Below the pieces are notes generated by a model. That model ran no database searches. It had not been told where the DNA came from and was given only the letters and a program-made list of their open reading frames with translations. DNA of 64,000 nt from Microbacterium aurantiacum (GTDB lineage Bacteria; Actinomycetota; Actinomycetes; Actinomycetales; Microbacteriaceae), in assembly GCF_021654035.1 (NCBI RefSeq), contig NZ_JAJPDW010000002.1, forward strand, positions 1-64,000, written 5' to 3'. A program made the translations under genes and the position numbers. Shown here one piece after another: positions 31,955 to 42,057 of the stretch. The stretch's first letter is position 1. The number at the start of each line of letters is the position of its first letter.

Positions 31955-33057
31955 ACGTTCCCCCTTTCCCCGTCCTGCAGCCCGGGACCGGCGCCATCCC
32001 CGGCGAGCACTATCTGCGCGCGACGCCCGAGACGATCCTGTGGGGGCGGCTCCCGTGCGCGGCGGATGCCCCGGTCCTCCGCATCGCTGACGGCGCGACG
32101 GTCACGGTCGACACCGTCAGCCACGAGGGCATCCTCGAGGACCACGGCAAGGACCCGATGACCTACTTCACCGGACAGGGGGTGGACGCGGCATCCGTGC
32201 TGGAGGATGCCGTGACGATCGCCGCGGAGTGCGCGCGCGACCCCGAGCGCGACGGCCCGCACGTCGTGACCGGACCGATCTTCGTCGAGGGCGCCGAGCC
32301 CGGCGACCTCCTGCGGATCACGGTGGAGGCCCTCGCCCCGCGCGTGCCGTACGGCGTCATCTCCAACCGGCACGGCAAAGGCGCCCTCGTCGGCCAGCTC
32401 CCCCGCGGGGATTTCCACGTCAGCGTCTTCACTCCCGTGGAGGAGCGCGACGGCGGGCTCGTCGGCCTCCTCCCGATCGTCGACGGCGGCGAGCGGGTCA
32501 TCACGTTCCCGCTCGCGCCCTTCCTCGGGACGATGGGGGTGGCCGTCTCGGGTGACGAGCGGCCGCACTCGGTCCCGCCCGGGTCGCACGGCGGCAACAT
32601 CGACATCAACCTGCTGGTCGAGGGGACGGCGCTCTATCTCCCGGTGCAGGTCGCCGGCGCCCTCGCCTACGTCGGCGATCCGCATTTCGCGCAGGGCGAC
32701 GGCGAGGTCGCGCTGACGGCGCTGGAGGCGTCGCTGCGCGCGACGCTCCGCTTCGACGTGATCCCCCGCGCGGAGGCGCTCGCCGAATTCGGCGAGGTCA
32801 CGGGACCGCTCGTCCGCACCCCCGAGTACCTCGTGCCCACGGGCCTGGATCCCGACCTGAACGAGGCGATGCGCGCGTGCGTCCGCTCGGCACTCGACCT
32901 CATCGAGGGGCGCTGGGGCGTCGAGGAGCACCTCGCCTACGCGTACCTCAGTGCCGCGACGGACTTCGACATTTCGCAGGTCGTCGACATCGTCTGCGGT
33001 GTGCACGCCCGCATCCGCGAGGCCGACTTCGAGGGGGTCCCCCGTGACGGACGCTGA
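31951..33057 (+). CDS. Acetamidase/formamidase-family amide hydrolase
   Basis: 368 residues of the FmdA_AmdA family, which releases ammonia from small amides such as formamide. Family segments include VDTVSHEG, GPHVVTGPIFVEGAEPGD, GGNIDINLLVEG and QGDGEVALTALE. It is translationally coupled to allB (ATGA) and overlaps the AtzH-amidase by 14 bases. Position inside a ureide operon suggests it deals with an amide by-product of allantoin breakdown, but the actual substrate (formamide, oxamate or another) is not evident. Confidence 0.88.
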   Translation: MNVPPFPVLQPGTGAIPGEHYLRATPETILWGRLPCAADAPVLRIADGATVTVDTVSHEGILEDHGKDPMTYFTGQGVDAASVLEDAVTIAAECARDPERDGPHVVTGPIFVEGAEPGDLLRITVEALAPRVPYGVISNRHGKGALVGQLPRGDFHVSVFTPVEERDGGLVGLLPIVDGGERVITFPLAPFLGTMGVAVSGDERPHSVPPGSHGGNIDINLLVEGTALYLPVQVAGALAYVGDPHFAQGDGEVALTALEASLRATLRFDVIPRAEALAEFGEVTGPLVRTPEYLVPTGLDPDLNEAMRACVRSALDLIEGRWGVEEHLAYAYLSAATDFDISQVVDIVCGVHARIREADFEGVPRDGR

Positions 33058-34690
33058 GATCCCGCCGGACGGCTCGAGCGCCGAGACTCCCCGCGAGATC
33101 CCCGCCGACCTGGCGGAGGCATTCCACGCGTACGAGCGCGCGATCATGGCGAACGACCTCGACGCTCTCGATGCGGCGTTCATCGACGGCCCCGACGCCC
33201 TCCGCGGCGATGCGGCAGGTCTCCTCGTCGGCCACGATGCGATCTCGGCCTTCCGCGGCACCCGCGGCGGAGTGCCGACGCGCGTGATCGAGCGCATCGA
33301 GTACCGCCCGCTGGCGCCGGATGCCGCACTCCTCGTCTCCGTCTCGCGGTACGCCGGCGGCGGGACGGGACTGCAGACACAGCTCTGGCAGAAGCAGGAC
33401 GGCGCGTGGAAGATCGGCGCCGCCCACGTCACGCCCCGCGCGGCAGCTCTCGACCGCTCGGTGTGGCGGACGGTCGGCGACCCGCTCTTCCAGGGTGCGT
33501 GGGACGGGCCGCTCCAGGGCCTCACGGTCGCGGTGAAGGACCTCTTCGCGATCAAGGGCTACCGCATCGGCGCGGGGAACCCGGTCTTCCTCGACAGCGC
33601 GCGCCCCGAGACGACGACGGCGCCGGCGGTGAGCGACCTCCTGCGGGCGGGCGCGTCGCTGCGCGGCATCGCGCGCACCGATGAGTTCGCCTATTCGATC
33701 GCGGGCGACAACGTCCACTACGGCACGCCCCCGAACGGCGCGGTTCCCGGCACGCTGCCGGGTGGCTCGTCGAGCGGACCGGCGACCGCCGTGGCGACCG
33801 GCCAGGCCGACATCGGTCTCGCCACCGACACCGCGGGCTCGATCCGCGTGCCCGCGTCGTACCAGGGGCTCTGGGGGCTGCGCACCACCCACGGACTCGT
33901 GCCCCGGCAGGGACTCCTTCCCCTCGCGCAGAGCTTCGACACCGTCGGCTGGCTCACCCGCGACGGTGCGACCCTCGAGCGCGTGGCCGACTGGTGCCTG
34001 AGCTACGACGGGTCCGACTCGACCGAGAGCGTCTACGGTCCCTCGGGCGTCGACCTCCCGTGGCGGTTCGCGGTGCCGACCGAAGCCCTCGCGGCGGTTG
34101 AGGACGCCACGCGCGCGGCGTTCGAGGCCTTCGTCGCGGGGGTCCGGGATGCCGGTGCCGAGGTGGTCGAGGTCTCGATCGGCGATCTCGACGAGTACCT
34201 CGTCCCGTTCCGGACGGTGCAGGGCGCCGAGGCATGGCGGAACAACGGCGAGTGGCTGCGCGAGCACCCGGGGGCGGTCGGCGCGGCGGTCGCGGAGCGC
34301 TTCCGCGCGGCATCCGTCCTCACCGCCGATGACGAGCGGTACGCGCGCCGACGCGTCGCGGACCTGCGCGCACGCCTGGCGGATGCCGTCGCCGAGACGA
34401 CCCTTCTCCTGCCGACCGTGCCGGGCCCGGCGCCGCTGCGCACCCACGATTCCGCCCACCTCGACGCGGTGCGCGCGGCGACCCTCCGCCTCACCACCCC
34501 CGCCGCGGTCGGCGGGCTCCCCGCGCTGTCGGCGCCGCTCCTGCGGGTCCCGTCGGCGACGGGCGTGGCCCCCGTCGGGGTCTCGGTCGTCTCGCGGGAG
34601 AACACCGACATCGCCCTCGTCCGTCTCGCCCGCCGTCTCGCGCCTCTCGGCGCGACGGCGGCACCCCGATCCCCGCAGGAGTCCCCGTGA
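33044..34690 (+). CDS. AtzH-like (DUF3225) domain fused to amidase-signature hydrolase
   Basis: 548 residues from GTG 33044. Residues about 22-130 form an NTF2-like AtzH/DUF3225 domain (AFHAYERAIMANDLDALDAAF...; GLQTQLWQKQDGAWKI). Residues about 140-545 form an amidase-signature domain with Lys165 (VAVKDLFAIKG), the Ser cluster GGSSSGPA (S242-S244) and nucleophile S266 in TDTAGSIRVPAS. In other bacteria the two domains are separate neighbouring genes, e.g. in atzE/G/H and the Klebsiella hpx purine genes. Here they are one protein in an allantoin operon. Oxalurate or a related N-carbamoyl amide is the best guess for substrate; unproven. Confidence 0.87.
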   Translation: MTDAEIPPDGSSAETPREIPADLAEAFHAYERAIMANDLDALDAAFIDGPDALRGDAAGLLVGHDAISAFRGTRGGVPTRVIERIEYRPLAPDAALLVSVSRYAGGGTGLQTQLWQKQDGAWKIGAAHVTPRAAALDRSVWRTVGDPLFQGAWDGPLQGLTVAVKDLFAIKGYRIGAGNPVFLDSARPETTTAPAVSDLLRAGASLRGIARTDEFAYSIAGDNVHYGTPPNGAVPGTLPGGSSSGPATAVATGQADIGLATDTAGSIRVPASYQGLWGLRTTHGLVPRQGLLPLAQSFDTVGWLTRDGATLERVADWCLSYDGSDSTESVYGPSGVDLPWRFAVPTEALAAVEDATRAAFEAFVAGVRDAGAEVVEVSIGDLDEYLVPFRTVQGAEAWRNNGEWLREHPGAVGAAVAERFRAASVLTADDERYARRRVADLRARLADAVAETTLLLPTVPGPAPLRTHDSAHLDAVRAATLRLTTPAAVGGLPALSAPLLRVPSATGVAPVGVSVVSRENTDIALVRLARRLAPLGATAAPRSPQESP

Positions 34691-35946
34691 CCGACGCCGC
34701 CCTCGCCACTGCTTCCCCCGCCGACCTTCCCGGAGAGATCGCTCCGCCCCGGCGCCTCCTCATGGGGCCGGGGCCGATCGACGCGTACCCGAGCGTGCTG
34801 CGCGCGCTGTCGGCGCCGCTCACGGGGCAGTACGACCCGTTCATGACCGCGACGATGACCGAGACGCAAGTCCTCTACCGGCAGGTCTGGGGCACCGAGA
34901 ACGAGGCGACGGTCATCGTCGACGGCACCTCGCGCGCCGGGATCGAGGCGGCGATGGTCTCGCTGATCCGACCCGGCGACCGCGTGCTCGTTCCGGTGTT
35001 CGGCCGCTTCGGGCACCTCCTCGCCGAGATCGCGGAGCGCGCGATGGCCGAGGTGCACACGATCCACGCCGAGTGGGGACAGGTGTTCCCCGTCTCCGTC
35101 GTCGAGGAGGCGATCGCGCGCGTGCGCCCGACGCTGGTCGCGATGGTGCAGGGCGACACCTCCACCACGATGCTCCAGCCGCTCGACGAGATCGGCGAGG
35201 TCTGCCGTCGCTACGGCGCCCTGTTCTACTCCGACGCGACCGCTTCGCTCGCCGGCAACCCGTTCGAGGCGGACGCCTGGGGGCTGGATGCCGCCACCGC
35301 AGGTCTCCAGAAGTGCCTGGGCGGACCCTCAGGCGCAGCGCCCCTCACCCTCAGCCCGCGCGCGGTCGAGGTCGTGACGGCCCGGAAGCGCGTCGAGGCC
35401 GGCATCCGCGAAGAGGGTGATCCGCAGGCGGCGGACTTCGTCCGGTCGAACTACTTCGACCTCGGCATGATCCTCGACTACTGGGGCCCGCGTCGCCTAA
35501 ACCACCACACCGAGGCGGCGTCGATGCTCTACGCCGCCCGCGAGTGCGCCCGTCTCGTCCTGGTCGAGGGGCGCGAGGCCGTCATCGCCCGCCACGTCCG
35601 CGCGGGCGAGGCGATGCTCGCCGGGGTCCGCGCGCTCGGGCTCACCACCTTCGGCGACCTCTCCCACAAGATGACGAACATCGTCGCGGTGTACATCCCC
35701 GAGGGCGTCCCCGGTGACGCCGCCCGCGCGGCGATGCTCGAGGACTTCGGCATCGAGATCGGCACGTCGTTCGGTCCGCTGCACGGCAAGGTGTGGCGCA
35801 TCGGGACGATGGGCTACAACGCCCGCGAAGACGCCGTGATGGTCACCCTCGCCGCCCTCGAAGCAGTGCTCCGCCGCTTCGGCCACACCGCGTTCACCGC
35901 CGGCGGCGGAGTGGATGCCGCCGCAGACATCTATCGGGGCGCGTGA
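34687..35946 (+). CDS. pucG: (S)-Ureidoglycine-glyoxylate aminotransferase
   Basis: 419 residues, PLP fold type I. It transfers the amino group of ureidoglycine to glyoxylate, giving glycine and oxalurate. Family segments: LLMGPGPIDAYPSV, the PLP lysine in GLQKCLGGPSG, FYSDATAS, and NYFDLGMILDYWGPRRLNHHT, which is typical of PucG/alanine-glyoxylate-type enzymes. GTG 34687 overlaps the amidase stop by 4 bases. Its product oxalurate needs an amide hydrolase or carbamoyltransferase, which supports the suggested role of the preceding fusion. Confidence 0.92.
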   Translation: MTDAALATASPADLPGEIAPPRRLLMGPGPIDAYPSVLRALSAPLTGQYDPFMTATMTETQVLYRQVWGTENEATVIVDGTSRAGIEAAMVSLIRPGDRVLVPVFGRFGHLLAEIAERAMAEVHTIHAEWGQVFPVSVVEEAIARVRPTLVAMVQGDTSTTMLQPLDEIGEVCRRYGALFYSDATASLAGNPFEADAWGLDAATAGLQKCLGGPSGAAPLTLSPRAVEVVTARKRVEAGIREEGDPQAADFVRSNYFDLGMILDYWGPRRLNHHTEAASMLYAARECARLVLVEGREAVIARHVRAGEAMLAGVRALGLTTFGDLSHKMTNIVAVYIPEGVPGDAARAAMLEDFGIEIGTSFGPLHGKVWRIGTMGYNAREDAVMVTLAALEAVLRRFGHTAFTAGGGVDAAADIYRGA

Positions 35947-35947
35947 C

Positions 35948-37273
35948 GTGACGACACCCCTCCTCGCCGTCGATCGCGACCGCATCGCGGCGGCCGCCCG
36001 TCGGGTGATGGCCCGCTGCGAGGAGCTCGCGCGCGTCACGGCCACGCCCGGCGCGATCGAGCGGGTGTACCTCTCGCCCGAGCACGCGCGAGTGAACCGG
36101 CTCGCCGCCGAGTGGATGCGCGAGGTCGGCATGACCGCGCGACAGGATGCCGCGGGCAACCAGTACGGCCGCATCGACGGCGCGCGCGGCGCCGAGACGC
36201 CCGCGCTGATGCTCGGGTCGCACCTGGACACGGTGCCGGACGCCGGGCGGTTCGACGGCATCGTCGGGGTGCTGATGGCGCTCGAGGTCGTCCGGCTGCT
36301 CCGCTCACCGGACGCGGATGCGCGCCGGGTCGACCTCCCGTTCGCGCTCGAGGTGATGGCGTTCTCCGATGAGGAGGGCACCCGGTTCGGCAAGGCGCTG
36401 CTCGGCTCCTCCGCCGTCGCGGGCACGTGGGACGAGTCGTGGTGGACGCTGACGGATGCCGACGGCACGACGCTCCGGGAGGCCTTCCTCGAGTTCGGTC
36501 TCGACCCCGGCCGCGTCGGCGAGGCCGCCCGGCGTCCGGATGAGCTCGTCGGATACCTCGAGGCGCATATCGAGCAGGGACCCGAGCTCGATGAGCGCGG
36601 CGAGTCGCTCGCCGTCGTCTCGTCGATCGCCAGCGCCCGCCGTTTCCAGCTCGTCGTCGAGGGGGAGGCCCGCCACGCGGGCGGCACGCCGTACGACCGG
36701 CGCCGCGACGCGCTCCTCGGTGCGAGCGAGGCGGCCCTCGCCGTCGAGCGCATATGCCGCGCGGAGCATCACATCATCGGCACCGTCGGTCAGCTCGAGA
36801 CCTTCCCCGGCGCGGTCAACATCGTCCCCGGCGAGGTGCACATGAGTCTCGACCTGCGCGGCGAGTTCGACGATGCCCGTGACCGCGTGTGGGACGCCCT
36901 CGCGCGCGACCTCGACGCGTCGATGGGACGACGCGGTCTCCGCTGGCGCGCGCGGGAGATCCACCGGGCGCCCGCGGTGTTCTGCCGTCCGCTCCTGCAG
37001 GACGTCGTGCGCGAGGGCATTCTCGCGACTCGCGCGGGCGACACCCGCGAGGACACGACCGCCGAACCCGCGACGCTCTTCTCCCGCGCCGGTCATGACG
37101 CGATGGCGATCGGCGCGGTGACCGGGGTCGGGATGCTGTTCTTGCGGAACCCCGACGGCATCAGCCACCACCCCGACGAGACCGTGTCCGGGGGCGACGT
37201 CGCCCGCGGCATCCGTGCCCTCGCCGAAGCGGTCCTCCACCTCGCCCACGACCCCGCCCACGCGCAGCCGTAG
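35948..37273 (+). CDS. allC: Allantoate amidohydrolase (M20/Zn-dependent)
   Basis: 441 residues. It hydrolyses allantoate to ureidoglycine, ammonia and CO2, feeding the aminotransferase just upstream. M20 motifs: GSHLDTVPDAGRFDG (metal His/Asp), FSDEEGTRFG, EAHIEQGP, GEARHAGGTPYDRR and SRAGHDAMA. Length is typical. GTG 35948 follows the pucG stop by one base. It could in principle be a carbamoylase for another ureide, but its place in the operon makes allantoate the likely substrate. Confidence 0.93.
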   Translation: MTTPLLAVDRDRIAAAARRVMARCEELARVTATPGAIERVYLSPEHARVNRLAAEWMREVGMTARQDAAGNQYGRIDGARGAETPALMLGSHLDTVPDAGRFDGIVGVLMALEVVRLLRSPDADARRVDLPFALEVMAFSDEEGTRFGKALLGSSAVAGTWDESWWTLTDADGTTLREAFLEFGLDPGRVGEAARRPDELVGYLEAHIEQGPELDERGESLAVVSSIASARRFQLVVEGEARHAGGTPYDRRRDALLGASEAALAVERICRAEHHIIGTVGQLETFPGAVNIVPGEVHMSLDLRGEFDDARDRVWDALARDLDASMGRRGLRWRAREIHRAPAVFCRPLLQDVVREGILATRAGDTREDTTAEPATLFSRAGHDAMAIGAVTGVGMLFLRNPDGISHHPDETVSGGDVARGIRALAEAVLHLAHDPAHAQP

Positions 37274-37330
37274 CAGGCTGGAAACACACCGCGGGTAGCG
37301 TGAACGCCCCCGCACGATCCGGAGTTCCTC

Positions 37331-38707
37331 ATGTCGTCCCTTCTCGTCACCCGCGCCCGCCTCCTCACCGTCGCCGACGGCGCCCCCGACCTCGGCCACA
37401 TCGACGAAGGGTGGATGCTGGTCGAGGACGGCCGCATCGCCGCCCTCGGCGCGGGTTCCCCGCCCGCGGGCACGACGGCGGACGAGACCCTCGACGTCGC
37501 CGGCGCGTTCGTGGCCCCCGGTTTCGTCTCGAGCCACTCCCACCTGTTCACGTCGGGACTTCGCGGACTCGGCGTCAGCGAGACCCTCTACGGGTGGTGC
37601 GACTCGATGCTCGGGTTCACCTCGCACATGTCGGCCGACGACATCTACTGGTCGACGCTGCACGGCGCCCTCGACTTCCTCGGCAACGGCGTGACCACCG
37701 CATACAACTTCACCGACCCGCTGCAGGCGTGGGAGTCGATGGTCGACGGCAAGCGCGTCGGCAACGCGCCGCTCCGCGATCTCGAGTACCACACGCGCCA
37801 AGCCGACGGATGCCGCGACGCGGGCCTCCGCTTCGTCGACGCCATCGGCATGGACGTCACCGCCGGCACCGACGACGAGATCTTCGACCGCTTCGCCGCG
37901 GAGGTCGCCCACACCCGGTCGATGGATCCCTCCCTCGCGCTCGGCGCGTCGATCATGGGGCAGGTGCAGTGGTCGCCGCGGCCTGAGGCGGCAGAGTTCG
38001 AGGTCGAGGCGATGCGCCGGTTCGGCGTGACCAATCAGGCCCACTTCCTCGAGTCGCCCGAGGCGGTGCCGTTGCAGCAGGCGAAGTTCGCCCTCTACCG
38101 GGATGCCGGGGCGCTCGGGCCGGACATGATGTTCGGCCACTTCATCCAGACCACCCCCGAGATCATCGAGGCCACCGCCGCGGGTGGCGCGTCGATGTCG
38201 TGGCAGCCGGCCTCGAACGGGCGCCTCGCGTCCGGGGTGGCGCTCGTTCCCGAGATGCTCGAGCTCGGCATCCGCGTCGGCATGGGCCTCGACGATCAGG
38301 CGTGCACCGACATCTCCGACCCGTGGGGCAACATGCGCGCGGGCGTCTTCCTGCAGCGCGCCCGCACGAAGGAGCCGCTGTCGATGACGCCCGAGACGGT
38401 GCTGCGCCTGCACACCCTCGGCAGCGCCGAGATCCTCGGCGTCGACGACCGGGTCGGCAGCCTCGAGGTCGGGAAGTTCGCCGACTTCGTCGTCGTCGAC
38501 CCGCGGATGCCGGATGTCGGACCGCTCTGGCATCCCGTCCGCTCCTACGTCCTGTCGATGAGCCTGCGTAACCTCAAGAAGGTGTACGTCGGCGGAGTGC
38601 TCGTGAGCGAGGACGGGGTCAGCACCAACCCCCTCGCCGCCGAGGCGAGCGCGCGCCTGCACGCCGACCTTCCTCCGCAGGCGGCCCGGTTCGGCCACCC
38701 CCGCTGA
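37331..38707 (+). CDS. Amidohydrolase-superfamily deaminase/chlorohydrolase (COG0402-like)
   Basis: 458 residues of the TrzN/SsnA/guanine-deaminase branch: metal ligands SSHSHLFTSG, then AHFLE, GHFIQTT and LDDQACTD, where the usual metal Asp is located. Such enzymes remove amino groups from purine-like or triazine rings (8-oxoguanine, guanine, hydroxypurines). Context argues for a purine or ureide substrate. A TAGCGT element in the 57-base gap upstream (near 37296) suggests its own promoter. ATG 37331 is preceded by CCGGAG. Exact substrate unknown. Confidence 0.85.
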   Translation: MSSLLVTRARLLTVADGAPDLGHIDEGWMLVEDGRIAALGAGSPPAGTTADETLDVAGAFVAPGFVSSHSHLFTSGLRGLGVSETLYGWCDSMLGFTSHMSADDIYWSTLHGALDFLGNGVTTAYNFTDPLQAWESMVDGKRVGNAPLRDLEYHTRQADGCRDAGLRFVDAIGMDVTAGTDDEIFDRFAAEVAHTRSMDPSLALGASIMGQVQWSPRPEAAEFEVEAMRRFGVTNQAHFLESPEAVPLQQAKFALYRDAGALGPDMMFGHFIQTTPEIIEATAAGGASMSWQPASNGRLASGVALVPEMLELGIRVGMGLDDQACTDISDPWGNMRAGVFLQRARTKEPLSMTPETVLRLHTLGSAEILGVDDRVGSLEVGKFADFVVVDPRMPDVGPLWHPVRSYVLSMSLRNLKKVYVGGVLVSEDGVSTNPLAAEASARLHADLPPQAARFGHPR

Positions 38708-39924
38708 TGCGCGACGTCCTCGAGCCCGCCAGCAGCCGGCTGGACCGGGGGGAGCCGTTCGCGCTCGCGGTGCTCGTGGACGCCTACGCCAGTGCGCCGC
38801 GAGAGATCGGCACGGCGATGCTCGTCGACGCGGCCGGTCAGGTGTTCGGCAACGTCTCGGCGGGCTGCGTCGACGGCGCTGTCTACGAGCTGTGCCTCCA
38901 GGCGCTCTCATCTGGCGAGAGCACCCGCTCGCGCTACGGCATCTCGGACGAGCGCGCGTTCGCCGCGGCGCTCACGTGCGGCGGTGTGATCGACGTGCTG
39001 GTGGTGCCCGTCCTCCCCGGCTCGCGCGCCGCCGACGCGCTTCGCGCGGTGATCGACGCCGTCGAGCGTCGCGAGGCGGTAGCCCTCGGGATCGTGACGG
39101 ATGCCGCGTCCGGCGGTGGCGCGCTGCTCGCGGTCACGGATGATGACAGCCGTGACCGCGCCGTGGGTGATTCGCGCATGCTCGCGGCGGCGTTGGCGGA
39201 CCTCCGCCGCGCCGCGTCGGCCGCTGCTCCCGTCACCCTTCGGTACGCGGATGTTCCGGGTGACTCCGTCGAGGAGAGCGGGGCCACCGAGGTGCTCGCG
39301 GTGCCCTTCCCGCACGCGCCGCGGCTCATCGTGGTCGGTGCGGTGGAGTTCTCCGTCGCCCTGGCGCGGCTCGGTGCGGCAGCCGGATTCGAGGTGACCG
39401 TGTGCGACCCGCGGGAGGTCTTTGCGCGCCCCGATCGGTTCCCGGGCGCCACCGTCGTCCACGACCAGCCGGGTCGGTACCTCGCCGAGACGCCGATCGA
39501 TGTGCGGACGGCGGTCTGCGTCCTGACCCACGACGACCGCTTCGACATCGAGGCGGTCGCCGCGGCCCTCGCCTCACCCGCGGCTTACGTGGGCGCGATG
39601 GGCAGCCGCCGCACCCACGACGACCGCGTGGCCCGGCTTCGCGCCGCCGGCGTGACGGATGCCGCGCTCGCGCGCCTGCGCTCCCCGATCGGTCTCGCCC
39701 TCGGGGGTCGCACCCCGGAGGAGACGGCGCTGTCGATCCTCGCGGAGATCGTCCTCGTGCGCTCCGGCGGATCCGGCGAACCGCTCCGCGAGACGCGCGG
39801 ACCGATCCACCCCGACGCGGTCGTCCCGGACGGCAGACGGCAGACGGACGCGCCCGCGGCCGTCTGCGCCGATGCGGTCGACGCCGTCGTCGCGCGGTGG
39901 GATGGCGGCGGCATCCGTCTGTGA
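38707..39924 (+). CDS. xdhC: XdhC/CoxI-family molybdoenzyme maturation factor
   Basis: 405 residues. XdhC proteins bind molybdenum cofactor, promote its sulfuration and insert it into xanthine dehydrogenase. N-terminal XdhC/CoxI domain contains GNVSAGCVDGAVYE and LTCGGVIDVLV; the C-terminal Rossmann domain begins at APRLIVVGAVEF and includes YVGAMGSRRTHDDR and SPIGLALGGRTPEE. The client enzyme is encoded 6-10 kb downstream on the other strand. Start overlaps the previous stop (TGATG). Confidence 0.93.
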   Translation: MRDVLEPASSRLDRGEPFALAVLVDAYASAPREIGTAMLVDAAGQVFGNVSAGCVDGAVYELCLQALSSGESTRSRYGISDERAFAAALTCGGVIDVLVVPVLPGSRAADALRAVIDAVERREAVALGIVTDAASGGGALLAVTDDDSRDRAVGDSRMLAAALADLRRAASAAAPVTLRYADVPGDSVEESGATEVLAVPFPHAPRLIVVGAVEFSVALARLGAAAGFEVTVCDPREVFARPDRFPGATVVHDQPGRYLAETPIDVRTAVCVLTHDDRFDIEAVAAALASPAAYVGAMGSRRTHDDRVARLRAAGVTDAALARLRSPIGLALGGRTPEETALSILAEIVLVRSGGSGEPLRETRGPIHPDAVVPDGRRQTDAPAAVCADAVDAVVARWDGGGIRL

Positions 39925-40076
39925 AGTTCGTCCGGGCGGCTCGGAAGACGTAATCCCGCCGAAACACTCCGGCCAGTGTTGGTGAAATCTACATCGCCTA
40001 GCGTCGCTCTCACGCACCCCGTCGAGGCCCAGGGCGGGTGCGTCACCCGAGCACACCCCCTCTGACTGGAGTTCCC

Positions 40077-41162
40077 ATGACATCCCTTTCCTCGCGCCGT
40101 GTCTCGCGCGTCGCCGCCGCGCTCGCCGGCATCGCCGTCAGCGCTCTCGCCCTCACCGCCTGCGCCGGCGGGTCCGGGACCGCCGCCGAGCCCGCTGCGG
40201 ACTCCACGGATGCCGCCGCCGAAGGCTTCGGCGACCTGACGCTGCAGCTCAGCTGGATCCTCAACGAGGAGTTCGCCGGTGAGTACTTCGCCGACACCAA
40301 CGGGTACTTCGAGGAGGCCGGCTTCAGCTCGGTGAACCTCGTCCCCGGCCCCTCGACCGGCGTCGCCGAGCTTCTCGGCGGAACCGCCGACATCGCCCTC
40401 AGCGACTCGGTCTCCATCGGCTCCGCCGTCGCGAGCGAGGGCGCCCCGCTGAAGATCATCGGTGCGACGTTCCAGGCCAACCCCTTCACGATCCTCTCCC
40501 TCGCGGACGGCGGCGACATCGCCACCCCCGAGGACCTGATCGGTAAGCGGATCGGCGTCCAGGACTCCAATACCTCGCTGTTCAACGCGCTGCTCGCCGC
40601 GAACGACATCGACCCGTCCGAGCTCACCGTCGTCCCGGTCCAGTACGACCCGGCGCCGCTCGTGAACGGCGAGGTCGACGGCTTCGTCTCGTACATCACC
40701 AACGAGGCGATCACGGTCGAGATGATGGGCCTGGAGACCACCAACCTCCCCTTCGCCCAGAACGGCCTGCCGTTCGTCGCCGAGACCTTCACCGTCACCG
40801 ACGAGCAGATCGCGAGCAACCGCGAGATGCTGAAGGCCTTCCTCGTCGCCGAGCTCCGCGGCTGGACCGACGCGCTCGCCGACCCGCAGGGCGGCGCGGA
40901 CCTCGCCCTCGAGGTCTACGGTGCCGACCTCGACCTCGACCCCGAGAAGACGCTCGCGGGCTCGCTCGCGCAGAACGAGCTGGTCGTCTCCGAGGAGACC
41001 GAGGCCAACGGCCTGTTCACGATCTCGGAGGAGCTGCAGGCCCTCACGATCGAGAGCCTCGCCGGCGCCGGCATCGAGCTCGAGGCCGCCGACCTGTTCG
41101 ACCTCAGCCTCCTGGCCGAGGTCTACGAGGAGAACCCGGACCTCCTCGACTACGCGGGCTGA
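40077..41162 (+). CDS. NMT1/SsuA-like ABC transporter substrate-binding lipoprotein
   Basis: 361 residues. The signal peptide ends in a lipobox ALTACAGG. The mature domain is of the NMT1/THI5 type ([44 protein letters not shown]), which binds aromatic, sulfonate or pyrimidine/purine-like ligands. It heads a four-gene ABC operon embedded in purine-degradation genes, so a purine, urate or allantoin ligand is likely but unproven. GACTGGAG precedes ATG 40077. A TAGCGT -10 candidate lies near 39999. Confidence 0.9.
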   Translation: MTSLSSRRVSRVAAALAGIAVSALALTACAGGSGTAAEPAADSTDAAAEGFGDLTLQLSWILNEEFAGEYFADTNGYFEEAGFSSVNLVPGPSTGVAELLGGTADIALSDSVSIGSAVASEGAPLKIIGATFQANPFTILSLADGGDIATPEDLIGKRIGVQDSNTSLFNALLAANDIDPSELTVVPVQYDPAPLVNGEVDGFVSYITNEAITVEMMGLETTNLPFAQNGLPFVAETFTVTDEQIASNREMLKAFLVAELRGWTDALADPQGGADLALEVYGADLDLDPEKTLAGSLAQNELVVSEETEANGLFTISEELQALTIESLAGAGIELEAADLFDLSLLAEVYEENPDLLDYAG

Positions 41163-41232
41163 GCCCGCTCCCTCGAGCGCTTCACCATCGAGCGCTCTCC
41201 ATCCAGCAAAGATCCATTCTGGAGTCGATACC

Positions 41233-42057
41233 GTGACCGAAACGGCCACCCAGGCCGGTGCCCAGGGGACGACCCTGGGCACCGGCCTGCAGATCACCGA
41301 GCTGAACAAGGTCTTCACCGTCGGGCGCAAGAGCGTCGTGGCGCTGCAGGACGCGAACCTCCACACCGACCAGGGCACGTTCCTGGCGCTGCTGGGGCCG
41401 TCCGGATGCGGCAAGTCCACGATCCTCCGCATCCTCGCCGGGCTCGAGGATCCCACCAGCGGCACCACCCGTGTCGACGGCAAGAGCCCGAAGGAGCTCC
41501 GCCGCGGCAACGAGTTGGGGATCGCCTTCCAGGATGCCGCGCTCCTGCCGTGGCGGAGCGTGCAGTCCAACATCCAGCTGCCCTTCGAGGTGGCGGGGAA
41601 GCCGGTCGACAAGGCCTACGTCTCCGAGATGATCGCGCTGGTGGGTTTGAAGGGCTTCGAGAAGGCCAAGCCCGCGCAGCTGTCGGGCGGGATGCGCCAG
41701 CGAGTGTCGATCGCCCGCTCGCTCATCATGAAGCCCTCGGTCCTGCTCTTCGACGAGCCTTTCGGCGCGCTCGACGACATGACCCGGCAGAAGCTGAACC
41801 TCGAGCTCCTGCGGATCTGGACCGAGAAGCCCGCCACGACGCTGCTGGTCACCCACGGCATCAGCGAGGCGATCTTCCTCTCCGACCAGGTCGCGGTGAT
41901 GAGTCCGCGCCCGGGCCGGGTGAAGCACGTCATGACGATCGATCTGCCGCGCCCGCGGACGCCCGATCTCATGCGGAGCCCCGAGTTCCATGCGTACGTC
42001 GACGAGGCGCAGGAGCTCCTCTTCGGCGTCGGAGGGGCCGCGGCGGATGACCACTGA
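41233..42057 (+). CDS. ABC transporter ATP-binding protein (SsuB/TauB/ThiZ-like)
   Basis: 274 residues from GTG 41233. Walker [11 protein letters not shown]-loop [13 protein letters not shown], signature [15 protein letters not shown], Walker [14 protein letters not shown] and H-loop THGISEA are all intact. It belongs to the nitrate/sulfonate/taurine subfamily that pairs with NMT1-type binding proteins. It overlaps the first permease gene by 11 bases. Confidence 0.94.
   Translation: MTETATQAGAQGTTLGTGLQITELNKVFTVGRKSVVALQDANLHTDQGTFLALLGPSGCGKSTILRILAGLEDPTSGTTRVDGKSPKELRRGNELGIAFQDAALLPWRSVQSNIQLPFEVAGKPVDKAYVSEMIALVGLKGFEKAKPAQLSGGMRQRVSIARSLIMKPSVLLFDEPFGALDDMTRQKLNLELLRIWTEKPATTLLVTHGISEAIFLSDQVAVMSPRPGRVKHVMTIDLPRPRTPDLMRSPEFHAYVDEAQELLFGVGGAAADDH

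Noticed and set aside
31360..33555. 731-codon open frame on the - strand opposite allB and formamidase
   Set aside because: Antisense shadow crossing three coupled genes; no domain sequence.
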